Source: Phocaeicola faecicola
GTDB taxonomy: Bacteria; Bacteroidota; Bacteroidia; Bacteroidales; Bacteroidaceae
Length of the DNA stretch: 64,000 nucleotides
Direction of reading: 5' to 3'
NCBI RefSeq assembly: GCF_013618865.1
Contig: NZ_JABSOE010000011.1
Coordinates: 17,297-81,296 of the forward strand
The notes beneath the pieces are model-generated. The model worked only from the letters and a program-made list of their open reading frames with translations, was not told the origin of the DNA and made no database searches. The position numbers were made by a program, and so were the translations under genes. Below, one piece after another: positions 1 through 6,467 of the stretch (its first letter is position 1; each line of letters begins with the position of its first letter).

Positions 1-1281
1 TTTCAGTACACTTTCTACTGTGGTCTGAACGCTACGACGCATAGCCTCAATGCCTGTATTCATGTTAATTATTGTAGGATTGCTTTCAGAGGAAGTACGA
101 AGTAGACGTTTACGTTCAATGATCATGGCATTGTACTGTTCGATGACTGTACTTAGATTTTGATCTTTTAAGCCGACATTTGCAGGAAGAACTTCATTGG
201 CATTTTCTTCTTGATTGATATATGCTTTCAAAAATTCCACGAGCTGAATTTGAGTAGCATTTTCTACGCGAAGCTGCTCGTATTTGGAACTTTCTTGTAA
301 AGCAAGTTGTGCATCACTACTTAAGTCAGTTAGGCCTGCTTGTTGTTTAAAAGTTGCTAATTGGTTTTCGGCTGCTCCCAATTCAGTATTAATGATACCA
401 ATACGTTCTTCGATAAATTCAGCTGTTTTCTCTGCAACTTCGTTTTTTTCGTCATTGGCGTCTTGATTGTAGTCTGCTACCAAACGATTTATAAAATCGA
501 CAGCTCGCTGTTTATGGGTGTTTTTTACGCTAATTTTAGCAATAGTTGTAGTTTTAGAACTAGGAGTTACTGTTAAATTAGTTGCATAGTTTTGTGCTAC
601 TACTGTAGGTGATGCTATCCATGCATTTAATTTAATTGTTTTTTCTATTCTTGCAGAATCATTACGGGTAAAACTGAATACACCTACTGGTGTAGGAAGA
701 ACAGCTGGGAGACTATCAAAACTAGCAGAGGTTTCTGCTACTTCACCTTTTAATGTGTATTTAGCAGTTAAGTTTAATTTGCCCTCTGGGCTATAAGTCA
801 TATTCAATTTGGCTCCTCCTTGTAATTTCTCTGCTTCTTCAGGGGTTATATGTACTTTTACTGGAGTATTATGATACAAAGGAATGTCATATCCAAAGGT
901 TTGATCCTTACTGTGCTGAATATATAGACCTAATTCGCTCACTACTTTTTTAATAAGGGTGCGTGACTTTAAGATTTCCACTTCGTTATCGAAGTTACTA
1001 GTCATTGAAAACCCCCCAATGTCCTGTAGGGCTGCAACAGCTCCATTAGCTTGAGTCATGGCTTTACTGCGCGGGTCAGTTTCTTTAATTAGAACAGCAG
1101 CTGTGCTATTGTAAACTGGAGTCTGAAAGCGCAGGTAAAGGAAGGCTACTCCTAAGCAGATAATGACACTGGCAATAAACCAAGGCCAATAAACTAGGTA
1201 TTTCATTAGGAGAGTACGCAGATTAATATTTTCTTCCTGTTCTTCTATGTTTGATGTATTTATCTGATTATTTTCAATCAT
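1..1281 (-). CDS. Wzz/Wzc-like exopolysaccharide chain-length protein (partial, C-terminus beyond window)
   Basis: The 427 visible residues form the N-terminal part of a polysaccharide co-polymerase or tyrosine autokinase. A short acidic, cytosolic N-terminus leads to a membrane segment at about residues 34-54 (Trp/Ile/Val/Leu-rich, starting YWPWF). An extracytoplasmic Wzz domain follows, then a long Glu/Gln/Ala-rich coiled-coil stretch at about 290-427. Family members in this phylum often run to about 800 residues with a C-terminal BY-kinase domain; that part would lie left of position 1, so kinase activity is inferred. It starts 32 bases after the Wza-like gene, as in EPS operons where the two proteins cooperate in chain-length control and export. 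Codons are A/T-rich compared with genes from 2.1 kb on, which suggests the locus was acquired. Confidence 0.9.
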   Translation of the reverse strand, partial: MIENNQINTSNIEEQEENINLRTLLMKYLVYWPWFIASVIICLGVAFLYLRFQTPVYNSTAAVLIKETDPRSKAMTQANGAVAALQDIGGFSMTSNFDNEVEILKSRTLIKKVVSELGLYIQHSKDQTFGYDIPLYHNTPVKVHITPEEAEKLQGGAKLNMTYSPEGKLNLTAKYTLKGEVAETSASFDSLPAVLPTPVGVFSFTRNDSARIEKTIKLNAWIASPTVVAQNYATNLTVTPSSKTTTIAKISVKNTHKQRAVDFINRLVADYNQDANDEKNEVAEKTAEFIEERIGIINTELGAAENQLATFKQQAGLTDLSSDAQLALQESSKYEQLRVENATQIQLVEFLKAYINQEENANEVLPANVGLKDQNLSTVIEQYNAMIIERKRLLRTSSESNPTIINMNTGIEAMRRSVQTTVESVLK

Positions 1282-1313
1282 ATTGATTTCCAAAATTAGA
1301 TGATTATAACTGA

Positions 1314-2111
1314 TTATTTGAATACAGTAACTAAAAGACTCGCGAGTGATACCAATATGGAAGTCGCTGAAATAGCTATAGTAGTAGCATTACCGATGTC
1401 TGAATTTCGTGCTTTAGTTTTATTAGGAGTAACATAGATAATATCATTTTGTTTTAAGTAAAAATAAGGAGAAAGAACTAAATCACTACGAGTGAGGTCC
1501 ATTTCGATAATTTCACGTTTTCCATTCGCATCCTCACGAATTAATTTTACATTATCACGGAGGCCATAAACGGTCATATCGCCTGCCATAGCAAGGGCTT
1601 CCAACACGTTTACTTTTTCATTTGTGACTGTAAAACTGCCAGGACGGGCTACTTCCCCTAAAACTGCAATTTTATAATTGGAAAGGCGTACGGTTACAAT
1701 CGGAGTTTCTTTCAGATAAGGCATCAGTTTTTCCTGAATCATATCTTCGGCTTCGTTCTTGGTCATTCCTCCCACCTTGATACGTCCGATAACTGGAAAA
1801 TCAATTTCTCCCTGATTGTTTACCAAATATTGTTGTAAACTTGGTTGAGTAGTTGTATATATATTGTCTGATGCTGCGTTTAATGCAGTTTGTACAGAAA
1901 GGTTAAATGGCGCAGCAGCTGCCGGATCTGTAGTATTCACTGTAATACTCAACAAATCCTTAGGCATAATCTTGGCATCATACAAAGGAATTTCCTTACC
2001 GTAATTGTTTACGGTTTCCGGGTCCTGCAAGTAAGGTACTTTTTTGTACGAAGTACAGCTCGCCACGGCAAGTGACAAGCTACAGATAACAAATAAATTT
2101 CTGATTTTCAT
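1314..2111 (-). CDS. Polysaccharide export outer-membrane lipoprotein (Wza/BexD family)
   Basis: A 265-residue exporter of capsule or exopolysaccharide. The N-terminus is a lipoprotein signal (hydrophobic stretch ending VASC, so lipidated Cys19 followed by TSYKK). A polysaccharide export domain covers about residues 40-145, followed by an SLBB-like domain around residues 147-200 (IAVLGEVARPGSF). The C-terminus is a hydrophobic helix (about 243-263), as in Wza, where it spans the outer membrane. It lies directly upstream of the Wzc-like gene on the same strand and 36 bases after the HAD gene. A perfect 12-bp palindrome lies 20-31 bases before its start codon. A capsule versus slime role cannot be decided because the glycosyltransferases are outside the window. 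Confidence 0.94.
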   Translation of the reverse strand: MKIRNLFVICSLSLAVASCTSYKKVPYLQDPETVNNYGKEIPLYDAKIMPKDLLSITVNTTDPAAAAPFNLSVQTALNAASDNIYTTTQPSLQQYLVNNQGEIDFPVIGRIKVGGMTKNEAEDMIQEKLMPYLKETPIVTVRLSNYKIAVLGEVARPGSFTVTNEKVNVLEALAMAGDMTVYGLRDNVKLIREDANGKREIIEMDLTRSDLVLSPYFYLKQNDIIYVTPNKTKARNSDIGNATTIAISATSILVSLASLLVTVFK

Positions 2112-2126
2112 ATAAATGGTTAATTT

Positions 2127-2143
2127 TTTTATTTCATGAAATG
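2127..2143. repeat. 17-bp repeat, copy 1, containing palindrome ATTTCATGAAAT
   Basis: The sequence TTTTATTTCATGAAATG occurs here and again at 2968-2984. Its core ATTTCATGAAAT (2131-2142) is a perfect palindrome, which would suit a dimeric repressor or activator. This copy is in the 36-base gap between the HAD and Wza-like genes. A role as operator is inference. Confidence 0.6.
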
Positions 2144-2147
2144 GGTA

Positions 2148-2585
2148 TTATTTAGAGCCGAACAGGCGGGCAAAGAAGCCTTTCTTCCGTTCGGAAGGGT
2201 ATTCTTCACCGTATTGCTGCTCCATGAGGTCCTGATAGCTCATTTTCCGGGTGACCATTTCGTAAATGGTGCCCCAGTCGGGCAGGCCGCCTAAATTGCG
2301 GTCGTCAATAAAAAGGTCGGCTTTAAGTTTGCGTGAGAAGTGATTGTTCCTGGCGGCCTCCTCTTCGGGGTAGTCACGGTTGATGGCGTAAAACTCCAAT
2401 CCGCGCTCGCGGCAAAAGGCTACTGCTTCGTCCAGCAGCTTGCCTTCACGTACTGTCCACAGGATAAGGCGATGACGCTCTTCCTGCAAGCGCTTTAAGG
2501 TTTCGATGGCGAAAGGAATTTCCTTTCCGATAGCCGGATACCGGTGTTCTACAATGGTTCCGTCGAAATCAGTTGCGATAGTCAT
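2148..2585 (-). CDS. HAD-superfamily phosphatase, BT0820-like
   Basis: A 145-residue compact HAD hydrolase. The nucleophile motif DFDGT is at residues 7-11, the motif II Thr is in ILWTVREG and the distal acid motif is LFIDDRNLGG, so the catalytic residues look intact. The length is right for the small Bacteroides BT0820-type family, which has little or no cap domain. The substrate is not predictable from sequence. It is the first gene of the leftward EPS-side unit, 36 bases before the Wza-like gene, so it is probably co-transcribed with it, but its G/C-richer codons resemble the rest of the chromosome more than the EPS genes. Confidence 0.88.
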   Translation of the reverse strand: MTIATDFDGTIVEHRYPAIGKEIPFAIETLKRLQEERHRLILWTVREGKLLDEAVAFCRERGLEFYAINRDYPEEEAARNNHFSRKLKADLFIDDRNLGGLPDWGTIYEMVTRKMSYQDLMEQQYGEEYPSERKKGFFARLFGSK

Positions 2586-2931
2586 TTAAAAAATTGTCTG
2601 GATTAACCTGTTTAAAAACTTAAATAGTTAGGTTTCGCCAGCGTTCTGCCGGCAGTCTTTATGTAAAAATATTTTATTATTTTCCTTGCTTTTTATATTA
2701 AATAGTATGGCTTTTGTTATTGGATATATTTCTCTCTCGTCCCCAGTGTATTCATCTTACTGGGAATCAGATAATTATCCGATAAGATGAGTGACCGGTA
2801 TGGTGTGCTTCCGTCTAGGAATGAGTATCCCACAGCCGCACGGACATACAATCATTCGTCACAAAAGTAACAATCTTTTTATGAAAATTGTTATATATGT
2901 GTGAGTTTTAATCATCTTATTAACAAATCTT

Positions 2932-2963
2932 CACATCTTTGAACTTAGAAATAGAAAGATGTG
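2932..2963. repeat. Inverted repeat CACATCTTT-N14-AAAGATGTG
   Basis: Nine-base perfect arms at 2932-2940 and 2955-2963. The left arm plus the next base reads CATCTTTG (2934-2941), one mismatch from the TAnnTTTG -7 box on the + strand, so a protein bound here could block a rightward promoter. The function is inferred. Confidence 0.5.
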
Positions 2964-2967
2964 ACAC

Positions 2968-2984
2968 TTTTATTTCATGAAATG
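2968..2984. repeat. 17-bp repeat, copy 2, containing palindrome ATTTCATGAAAT
   Basis: Identical over 17 bases to 2127-2143. The palindromic core is at 2972-2983, five bases after the 9-bp inverted repeat. The two copies bracket the HAD gene and lie 841 bases apart. Confidence 0.6.
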
Positions 2985-3014
2985 TAACAGTGATTTTTGG
3001 GAGATGGTAATAAT

Positions 3015-3113
3015 ATGAAAGATGGAAAAATCGTAATGGCGGGTGGGGAGACGGATAGGGAAGGGTGTGGGAACGCATCGTTATGCGTGGGGAAAAGGCT
3101 GGGGAGGTCTTAA
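3015..3113 (+). other. Possible 32-codon ORF or small RNA unit
   Basis: An ATG at 3015 opens 32 codons (starting MKDGKIVMAGG) ending TAA at 3111-3113, five bases before a strong hairpin. A near-consensus -7 box lies at 2934-2941. Spacing would give a transcript of about 200 bases. The peptide is Gly-rich with no recognised domain, so a regulatory RNA, or no product at all, is equally possible. Confidence 0.2.
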
Positions 3114-3153
3114 AAAAAGCCCGCGATGTTTTCGAAAAACATCGCGGGCTTTT
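3112..3153. terminator. Bidirectional hairpin terminator
   Basis: Perfect 15-bp arms (3118-3132 and 3136-3150, AGCCCGCGATGTTTT and its complement) flanked by seven A on the left and four T on the right. The leftward T-run is the stronger, so it mainly terminates the gene at 3205-3528. Confidence 0.88.
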
Positions 3154-3204
3154 ACGTTTCTTCAGGCGGCGCGTAAGGAAATTTTCTTCGCGGCCGTGAA
3201 GGGG

Positions 3205-3528
3205 CTATTTCTTAGGACTCAGAATGAGGATGTGTCCGTCGGGCAGGGGCTCGTCGGACGGGTGGAGGTAGACGACCAGGTTTTTGCGCTGGCGGCAGCT
3301 CTCGAGGATCAGCGGGGGAAGGTCTTTCAGGGAGGACTGGAGACGGCAGCCCTGGAGGGCGGCGTACCAGAGTTTACAGAGGGTCTTGAGGGTCATGTTT
3401 TTCTTTTTATGACCGTAGACGGTGTGCTCCCAAAGGTTGGTAGATTCCATGACTTCGTTGAGGCTGATCTGGCCGATGCGGTACATCTCTCCTAAAAGCT
3501 GGTGCAGCTGGTCGCAAAGATAGTACAT
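3205..3528 (-). CDS. Hypothetical protein, possibly N-terminally frame-broken
   Basis: A 107-residue protein of unknown function, with a helical Leu/Met/Tyr-rich first half and a Cys/Lys/Leu-rich middle (KTLCKLWYAALQGC), followed by a strong leftward terminator. No domain is recognised. The start is uncertain: the frame stays open upstream and reaches a run of nine A (3574-3582 as T on the given strand), just beyond which an ATG at 3590 is out of frame by one base. A run of ten A would yield a 128-residue protein starting MNTKKK. It could be phase-variable, a sequencing indel, or simply start at the ATG at 3528. Confidence 0.6.
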   Translation of the reverse strand: MYYLCDQLHQLLGEMYRIGQISLNEVMESTNLWEHTVYGHKKKNMTLKTLCKLWYAALQGCRLQSSLKDLPPLILESCRQRKNLVVYLHPSDEPLPDGHILILSPKK

Positions 3529-3590
3529 TTCTGCTTCACTCAGTACGATGCGGTCAATGCGTGTGACCGGGCATTTTTTTTTGTATTCAT

Positions 3591-3838
3591 AGTAGTAAGT
3601 TGTTAAGTGGCACTGAAGTGCCGGTTAGTTTTTGGTAAAAATTATATTTTCTGCATTTTAATGCAGAACGGGGTATGTGTGTTTTCAATAATTTTGCCTC
3701 TACAGGTAATGAGGAGGGGAACTGAAACCTACCGGTGGTTGGATGGCCGGTTTACTGCCGCGGATATGTGTATAACAAATTCGGGGCGGGGGTGGTTCGG
3801 TCCCTTCCTCTTTTTTTATAACCTAACTTGTTAATCAA
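3591..3838. other. Intergenic region with small palindrome
   Basis: This lies between divergent genes. It contains a 14-base hairpin GGCACT-GA-AGTGCC (3609-3622) and a TAATTTTG -7-like box on the + strand (3689-3696) with no convincing -33 box. The rightward promoter would serve the HU-like gene at 3839. Confidence 0.4.
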
Positions 3839-4273
3839 ATGGATTTTAAGAATCGAAAAAATGAGGGACCGGCGGTGACATACACGCTGGTGCCCAAGGT
3901 GCTTCCGGGTAAGGAAGACGGACAGAGATTGTATTATGCGCAGTCCAGGGCCAGGGGTGAACTGGGACTGGAGGAGATGGCGGAACGGATCAGCCGGAAC
4001 TGTACGCTGACGCGCTCGGATATTATCGGGGTGCTGGCGGCGCTGGAGGATGAGGTGTGCCAGGGGTTGTGCAACGGTGAGATTGTGAGGCTGGGCGGCA
4101 TCGGCTCGCTGCAGGCGGGTATCTGCAGTGAGGGGGTGGAACGGCCCGGGGATTTTACGGCGGGAAGGATCCGGCGGCTGAGGGTGTTGTTCCGGCCGGC
4201 GGGGTTGCTGAAGAAGAGTCTGGCGCATACGCGGTTTGAGCGGGTGGCCGTGAACGGAAAGGAGGAGTTGTGA
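3839..4273 (+). CDS. HU/IHF-like DNA-binding protein (Bacteroidetes HU-HIG type), paralogue 1
   Basis: A 144-residue HU-related protein. The HU fold runs from about residue 14 to 125: helical part (AQSRARGELGLEEMAERI), the dimerisation helix (DIIGVLAALEDEV) and the strand pair VRLGGIGSLQ leading to a DNA-contacting arm, then FRPAGLLKKSL. It is longer than canonical HU (about 90) and keeps the VRLG(E/G)(I/L)G signature of the Bacteroidetes HU-HIG group. It is a paralogue of the protein at 4776 (matching YAQ.RARG, EMA.RI, VRLG motifs). It begins the cassette HU - DUF4248 - HU - small peptide - amidase. DNA target and role are unknown. Confidence 0.9.
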   Translation: MDFKNRKNEGPAVTYTLVPKVLPGKEDGQRLYYAQSRARGELGLEEMAERISRNCTLTRSDIIGVLAALEDEVCQGLCNGEIVRLGGIGSLQAGICSEGVERPGDFTAGRIRRLRVLFRPAGLLKKSLAHTRFERVAVNGKEEL

Positions 4274-4366
4274 TGTTTACCTTATTATATAGTATTACAG
4301 GCAAAAATGTGGATTATGGGATTAAACGGTTTTAATAAGAGGGGCTCTCTGAATGGGGAGCAGGAA

Positions 4367-4588
4367 ATGGATCAGAAGTTTGAAGTGAGGATGTATTCGA
4401 AGGCGGAGCTGGCGGCGAGGTATTTTCCGCATGTGCACCCGAAGGTGGCGCGGAGGAGTCTGTACCGCTGGATTCAGCAGTGTCCGTATATCGTGGAGAA
4501 GTTCGAGGAGATGGGGTACCGGAAGAACCGGAAGTTTTTTACGAAAAGGGAGGTGATGGTGATTATCGAGGGGCTGGGTGAGCCGTAA
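4367..4588 (+). CDS. DUF4248 family protein
   Basis: A 73-residue protein from the ATG at 4367 (MDQKFEVRMYSKAELA). An upstream in-frame ATG at 4307 would add 20 poorly conserved-looking residues, so the later start is preferred. The motif pattern YSKAELAARYFP, then RRSLYRWIQQCP, then FTKREVMVIIEGLGEP, is that of DUF4248, a small basic helical Bacteroidales family. I expect a winged-helix or helix-turn-helix-like fold that binds DNA, but this is inference. It lies between two HU-like genes on the same strand. Confidence 0.85.
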   Translation: MDQKFEVRMYSKAELAARYFPHVHPKVARRSLYRWIQQCPYIVEKFEEMGYRKNRKFFTKREVMVIIEGLGEP

Positions 4589-4646
4589 ATGAATTTTTTT
4601 GGGTTTTATCGGGACAGTGAAGGTCGGATGAGGACAATGGAGGACA

Positions 4647-4674
4647 TTGGACGGATCCGGCCTTCTTATCTTTG
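4647..4674 (+). promoter_or_regulatory. Promoter for second HU-like gene
   Basis: Perfect -7 box TATCTTTG at 4667-4674 with TTG at 4647-4649 (17-base spacing). A start near 4681 gives a leader of about 95 bases to the ATG at 4776, so the second HU-like gene can be transcribed separately from the first. Confidence 0.6.
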
Positions 4675-4775
4675 TACTACGAAACAAACGGAAAGCTTTC
4701 AACGTGTTGTGGAGTGTTTACTCAATTTTTTGTTAACCTTAATTTTTTTGTTTAACCTTTTAAATTTTTATCATT

Positions 4776-5315
4776 ATGGAAAAATTGGTCGCTTATTCTG
4801 TAGTTCCTAGATTTAATCCGGCGGAAAAGGAAAGAAAAATCCGGTATTATGCGCAGGCTCAGGCGCGTGGTGTGATGGGTATCCGCGAAATGGCGGACCG
4901 TATTCAGAAGATGTGTACGGTGACGCGTACGGATACGCTGGCGGTGCTCACGGCGCTGGTGGATGTGATGTGTGACGGCCTGGCTCAGGGCGAGGTGGTG
5001 CGCCTGGGTGAACTGGGTGCGTTCCAGGTGGGCCTGAAAGGTAAGGGCAGTGAGACGGTGAAGGGCTTCCATACGGGGCTTATCAGCAAGGCGCACATTA
5101 ATTTCCGTCCGGGTGCGGAACTGAGAAATGCGTTGCAGAAGCTGGGATTCATGCGTGTGCCGAAGAGAAAGGATCTGGCGGAACTGGGTCCGAAGATGGA
5201 CGGAAAGGAGGCTGCAGAACAGCCGGCGGTGACGGAAGGCCGTGTGGTTACGGAGGGGCCGGCCGTAACGGAAGGTCCTGGTGCGGGTGAGCGCTCGGAG
5301 GAAATGGGTGATTAA
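4776..5315 (+). CDS. HU/IHF-like DNA-binding protein (HU-HIG type), paralogue 2
   Basis: A 179-residue HU-like protein. The HU region (about residues 5-125) has YYAQAQARGVMGIREMADRI, the helix LAVLTALVDVMCDGL, then VRLGELGAFQVGL and a FRPGAEL segment, matching the neighbour at 3839 in order. The last 40 residues are an acidic, Val/Thr/Glu/Gly-rich tail with three VTEG repeats, probably disordered and absent from paralogue 1. It has its own strong promoter at 4667. The next two genes, a tiny hydrophobic peptide and an amidase, follow within 56 bases and probably share its transcript. Similar proteins are abundant nucleoid proteins; its place in this cassette is unexplained. Confidence 0.92.
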   Translation: MEKLVAYSVVPRFNPAEKERKIRYYAQAQARGVMGIREMADRIQKMCTVTRTDTLAVLTALVDVMCDGLAQGEVVRLGELGAFQVGLKGKGSETVKGFHTGLISKAHINFRPGAELRNALQKLGFMRVPKRKDLAELGPKMDGKEAAEQPAVTEGRVVTEGPAVTEGPGAGERSEEMGD

Positions 5316-5370
5316 TCTCGTATGCGTGTGTGGTCGTGATGTGTAACTTTAATTGTGTGGAGGAAAGTGT

Positions 5371-5469
5371 ATGAAAGAGAAGGTGAGAGGCGTGTTGCTG
5401 GCGCTGCTGAAGTGTTTATTCTGCCTGCTTTCGGGTAGGAAGAGGGGTGGGAGACATGAGGAAGGTTGA
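5371..5469 (+). CDS. Small hydrophobic peptide (smalltalk-like), 32 residues
   Basis: ATG at 5371 to TGA at 5467-5469. Basic residues (MKEKVRG) precede a hydrophobic stretch (VLLALLKCLFCLLS) and a basic tail (GRKRGGRH). This matches in size and position the small smalltalk proteins found next to amidases in Bacteroides; the family assignment is from memory of that arrangement, not from alignment. Its last 14 bases overlap the start of the amidase in another frame, implying translational coupling. A one-pass membrane peptide beside a peptidoglycan hydrolase recalls a holin, but that is inference. Confidence 0.6.
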   Translation: MKEKVRGVLLALLKCLFCLLSGRKRGGRHEEG

Positions 5470-5935
5470 TTTGATTGTGATTCACTGTTCGGCTACTCCG
5501 CCGCAGGTGAGGCTTTCGCCGGAGGAACTGGACGGGATGCACCGGAGGAGGGGTTTCGACGGGTGTGGCTACCATTATTATATCCGCCGCGACGGTCTGA
5601 TCTGTTCGATGAGGCCGGTGGAGAAGGTGGGAGCGCATGCCAGGGGATTCAACGCTCACAGTATCGGGGTGTGCTACGAAGGGGGCCTGGATGAGAATGG
5701 AAGAAATGCGGATACGCGGACCGAGGCTCAGAAACATTCGTTGCGGGTGCTGATACGGGTGCTGGCGGCTGATTTCGGAATCCGGAAGGTGGTGGGACAC
5801 CGTGACCTGAGCCCGGACTTGAACGGGAACGGGGTGGTGGAACCGCAGGAGTGGATGAAGGTGTGCCCGTGCTTTGACGTGGCGAAGGAGGTGCCGGAGT
5901 GGCTGCCCGAGGGGTGGCCGCCGAAGAGGGGCTGA
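5456..5935 (+). CDS. N-acetylmuramoyl-L-alanine amidase (Amidase_2/PGRP, T7-lysozyme type)
   Basis: A 159-residue zinc amidase cleaving the bond between N-acetylmuramic acid and L-alanine of peptidoglycan. The ATG at 5456 is preferred over the GTG at 5447. Zinc-binding and core motifs are visible: His10 in IVIHCSATPP, the VCYEGG strand, His in VVGHRDLSPD near residue 115, and Cys in KVCPCFDV. There is no signal peptide, so the enzyme is made in the cytoplasm and needs a release route if it acts on the wall; a phage-endolysin-like origin is plausible. It overlaps the small hydrophobic peptide gene by 14 bases and is followed at once by a terminator. Confidence 0.93.
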   Translation: MRKVDLIVIHCSATPPQVRLSPEELDGMHRRRGFDGCGYHYYIRRDGLICSMRPVEKVGAHARGFNAHSIGVCYEGGLDENGRNADTRTEAQKHSLRVLIRVLAADFGIRKVVGHRDLSPDLNGNGVVEPQEWMKVCPCFDVAKEVPEWLPEGWPPKRG

Positions 5936-5944
5936 AACAGGTGT

Positions 5945-5983
5945 ATAAAAAAAGACCGTGCGGATTCCGTACGGTCTTTTTTG
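5945..5983. terminator. Hairpin terminator after the amidase and after the tRNA array
   Basis: A-run, then GACCGTGCGG, a three-base loop and CCGTACGGTC followed by six T. It is symmetric enough to serve the rightward amidase and the leftward tRNA array that ends at 5989. Confidence 0.88.
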
Positions 5984-5988
5984 TAAAG

Positions 5989-6061
5989 AGCGGAAGACGG
6001 GGCTCAAACCCGCGACCCTCAGCTTGGAAGGCTAATGCTCTATCAACTGAGCTACTTCCGC
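5989..6061 (-). tRNA. tRNA-Gly(UCC), copy 1
   Basis: 73 bases with acceptor arms GCGGAAG/CTTCCGC, the anticodon loop CTTCCAA (anticodon TCC) and the T-loop GGTTTGAGCCC. CCA is not encoded. Last pair of the leftward array. Confidence 0.96.
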
Positions 6062-6069
6062 AAATTTAG

Positions 6070-6152
6070 TGGGCAAAGATGGATTCGAACCACCGAAGGC
6101 GTAAGCCAGCAGATTTACAGTCTGCCCCATTTGGCCACTCTGGTATTTGCCC
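6070..6152 (-). tRNA. tRNA-Tyr(GUA), copy 1
   Basis: 83 bases with a long variable arm (class II). Acceptor GGGCAAA/TTTGCCC, anticodon loop CTGTAAA (anticodon GTA) and T-loop GGTTCGAATCC. It precedes tRNA-Gly copy 1 by eight bases in the transcript. Confidence 0.96.
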
Positions 6153-6160
6153 CTGAAAAG

Positions 6161-6178
6161 TTGATAAGTAATGTCTAG
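6161..6178. repeat. Left arm of inverted repeat flanking the middle tRNA pair
   Basis: ATAAGTAATGTCT (6164-6176) is repeated perfectly in inverted orientation at 6354-6366, enclosing tRNA pair 2. It may be a processing stem or the trace of a rearrangement. Confidence 0.6.
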
Positions 6179-6185
6179 GAAAAAG

Positions 6186-6258
6186 AGCGGAAGACGGGGC
6201 TCAAACCCGCGACCCTCAGCTTGGAAGGCTAATGCTCTATCAACTGAGCTACTTCCGC
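6186..6258 (-). tRNA. tRNA-Gly(UCC), copy 2
   Basis: Identical over its 73 bases to copy 1. It is the middle of three tandem Gly/Tyr pairs. Confidence 0.96.
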
Positions 6259-6265
6259 AATTTAG

Positions 6266-6348
6266 TGGGCAAAGATGGATTCGAACCACCGAAGGCGTAA
6301 GCCAGCAGATTTACAGTCTGCCCCATTTGGCCACTCTGGTATTTGCCC
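6266..6348 (-). tRNA. tRNA-Tyr(GUA), copy 2
   Basis: Identical to copy 1 over 83 bases. Anticodon GTA, long variable arm. Confidence 0.96.
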
Positions 6349-6350
6349 CA

Positions 6351-6368
6351 CTAAGACATTACTTATAA
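6351..6368. repeat. Right arm of inverted repeat flanking the middle tRNA pair
   Basis: AGACATTACTTAT (6354-6366) is the exact complement of 6164-6176. Confidence 0.6.
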
Positions 6369-6385
6369 AGAACTCTTCAAAAAAG

Positions 6386-6458
6386 AGCGGAAGACGGGGC
6401 TCAAACCCGCGACCCTCAGCTTGGAAGGCTAATGCTCTATCAACTGAGCTACTTCCGC
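6386..6458 (-). tRNA. tRNA-Gly(UCC), copy 3
   Basis: Same 73-base sequence as copies 1 and 2. It belongs to the pair nearest the promoter. Confidence 0.96.
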
Positions 6459-6467
6459 AATTTTTAG

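Larger units (their letters stand above)
2586..3204. other. 619-base intergenic regulatory region
   Basis: This gap upstream of the EPS unit holds an imperfect dyad CATCTTA/TAAGATG (about 2754-2786), a 9-bp inverted repeat (2932-2963), the second copy of the 17-bp palindromic element (2968-2984), a possible 32-codon ORF and a strong hairpin terminator (3112-3153). No conserved protein is seen on either strand. Confidence 0.6.

Noticed and set aside
3043..3495. 150-codon + strand ORF opposite the hypothetical gene
   Set aside because: No recognisable domain; it runs through the terminator hairpin and the opposite strand has the better-supported gene.
4589..4810. 73-codon ORF overlapping the second HU-like gene
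   Set aside because: It spans the HU promoter and runs into the HU gene in another frame; hydrophobic end is from AT-rich intergenic sequence.
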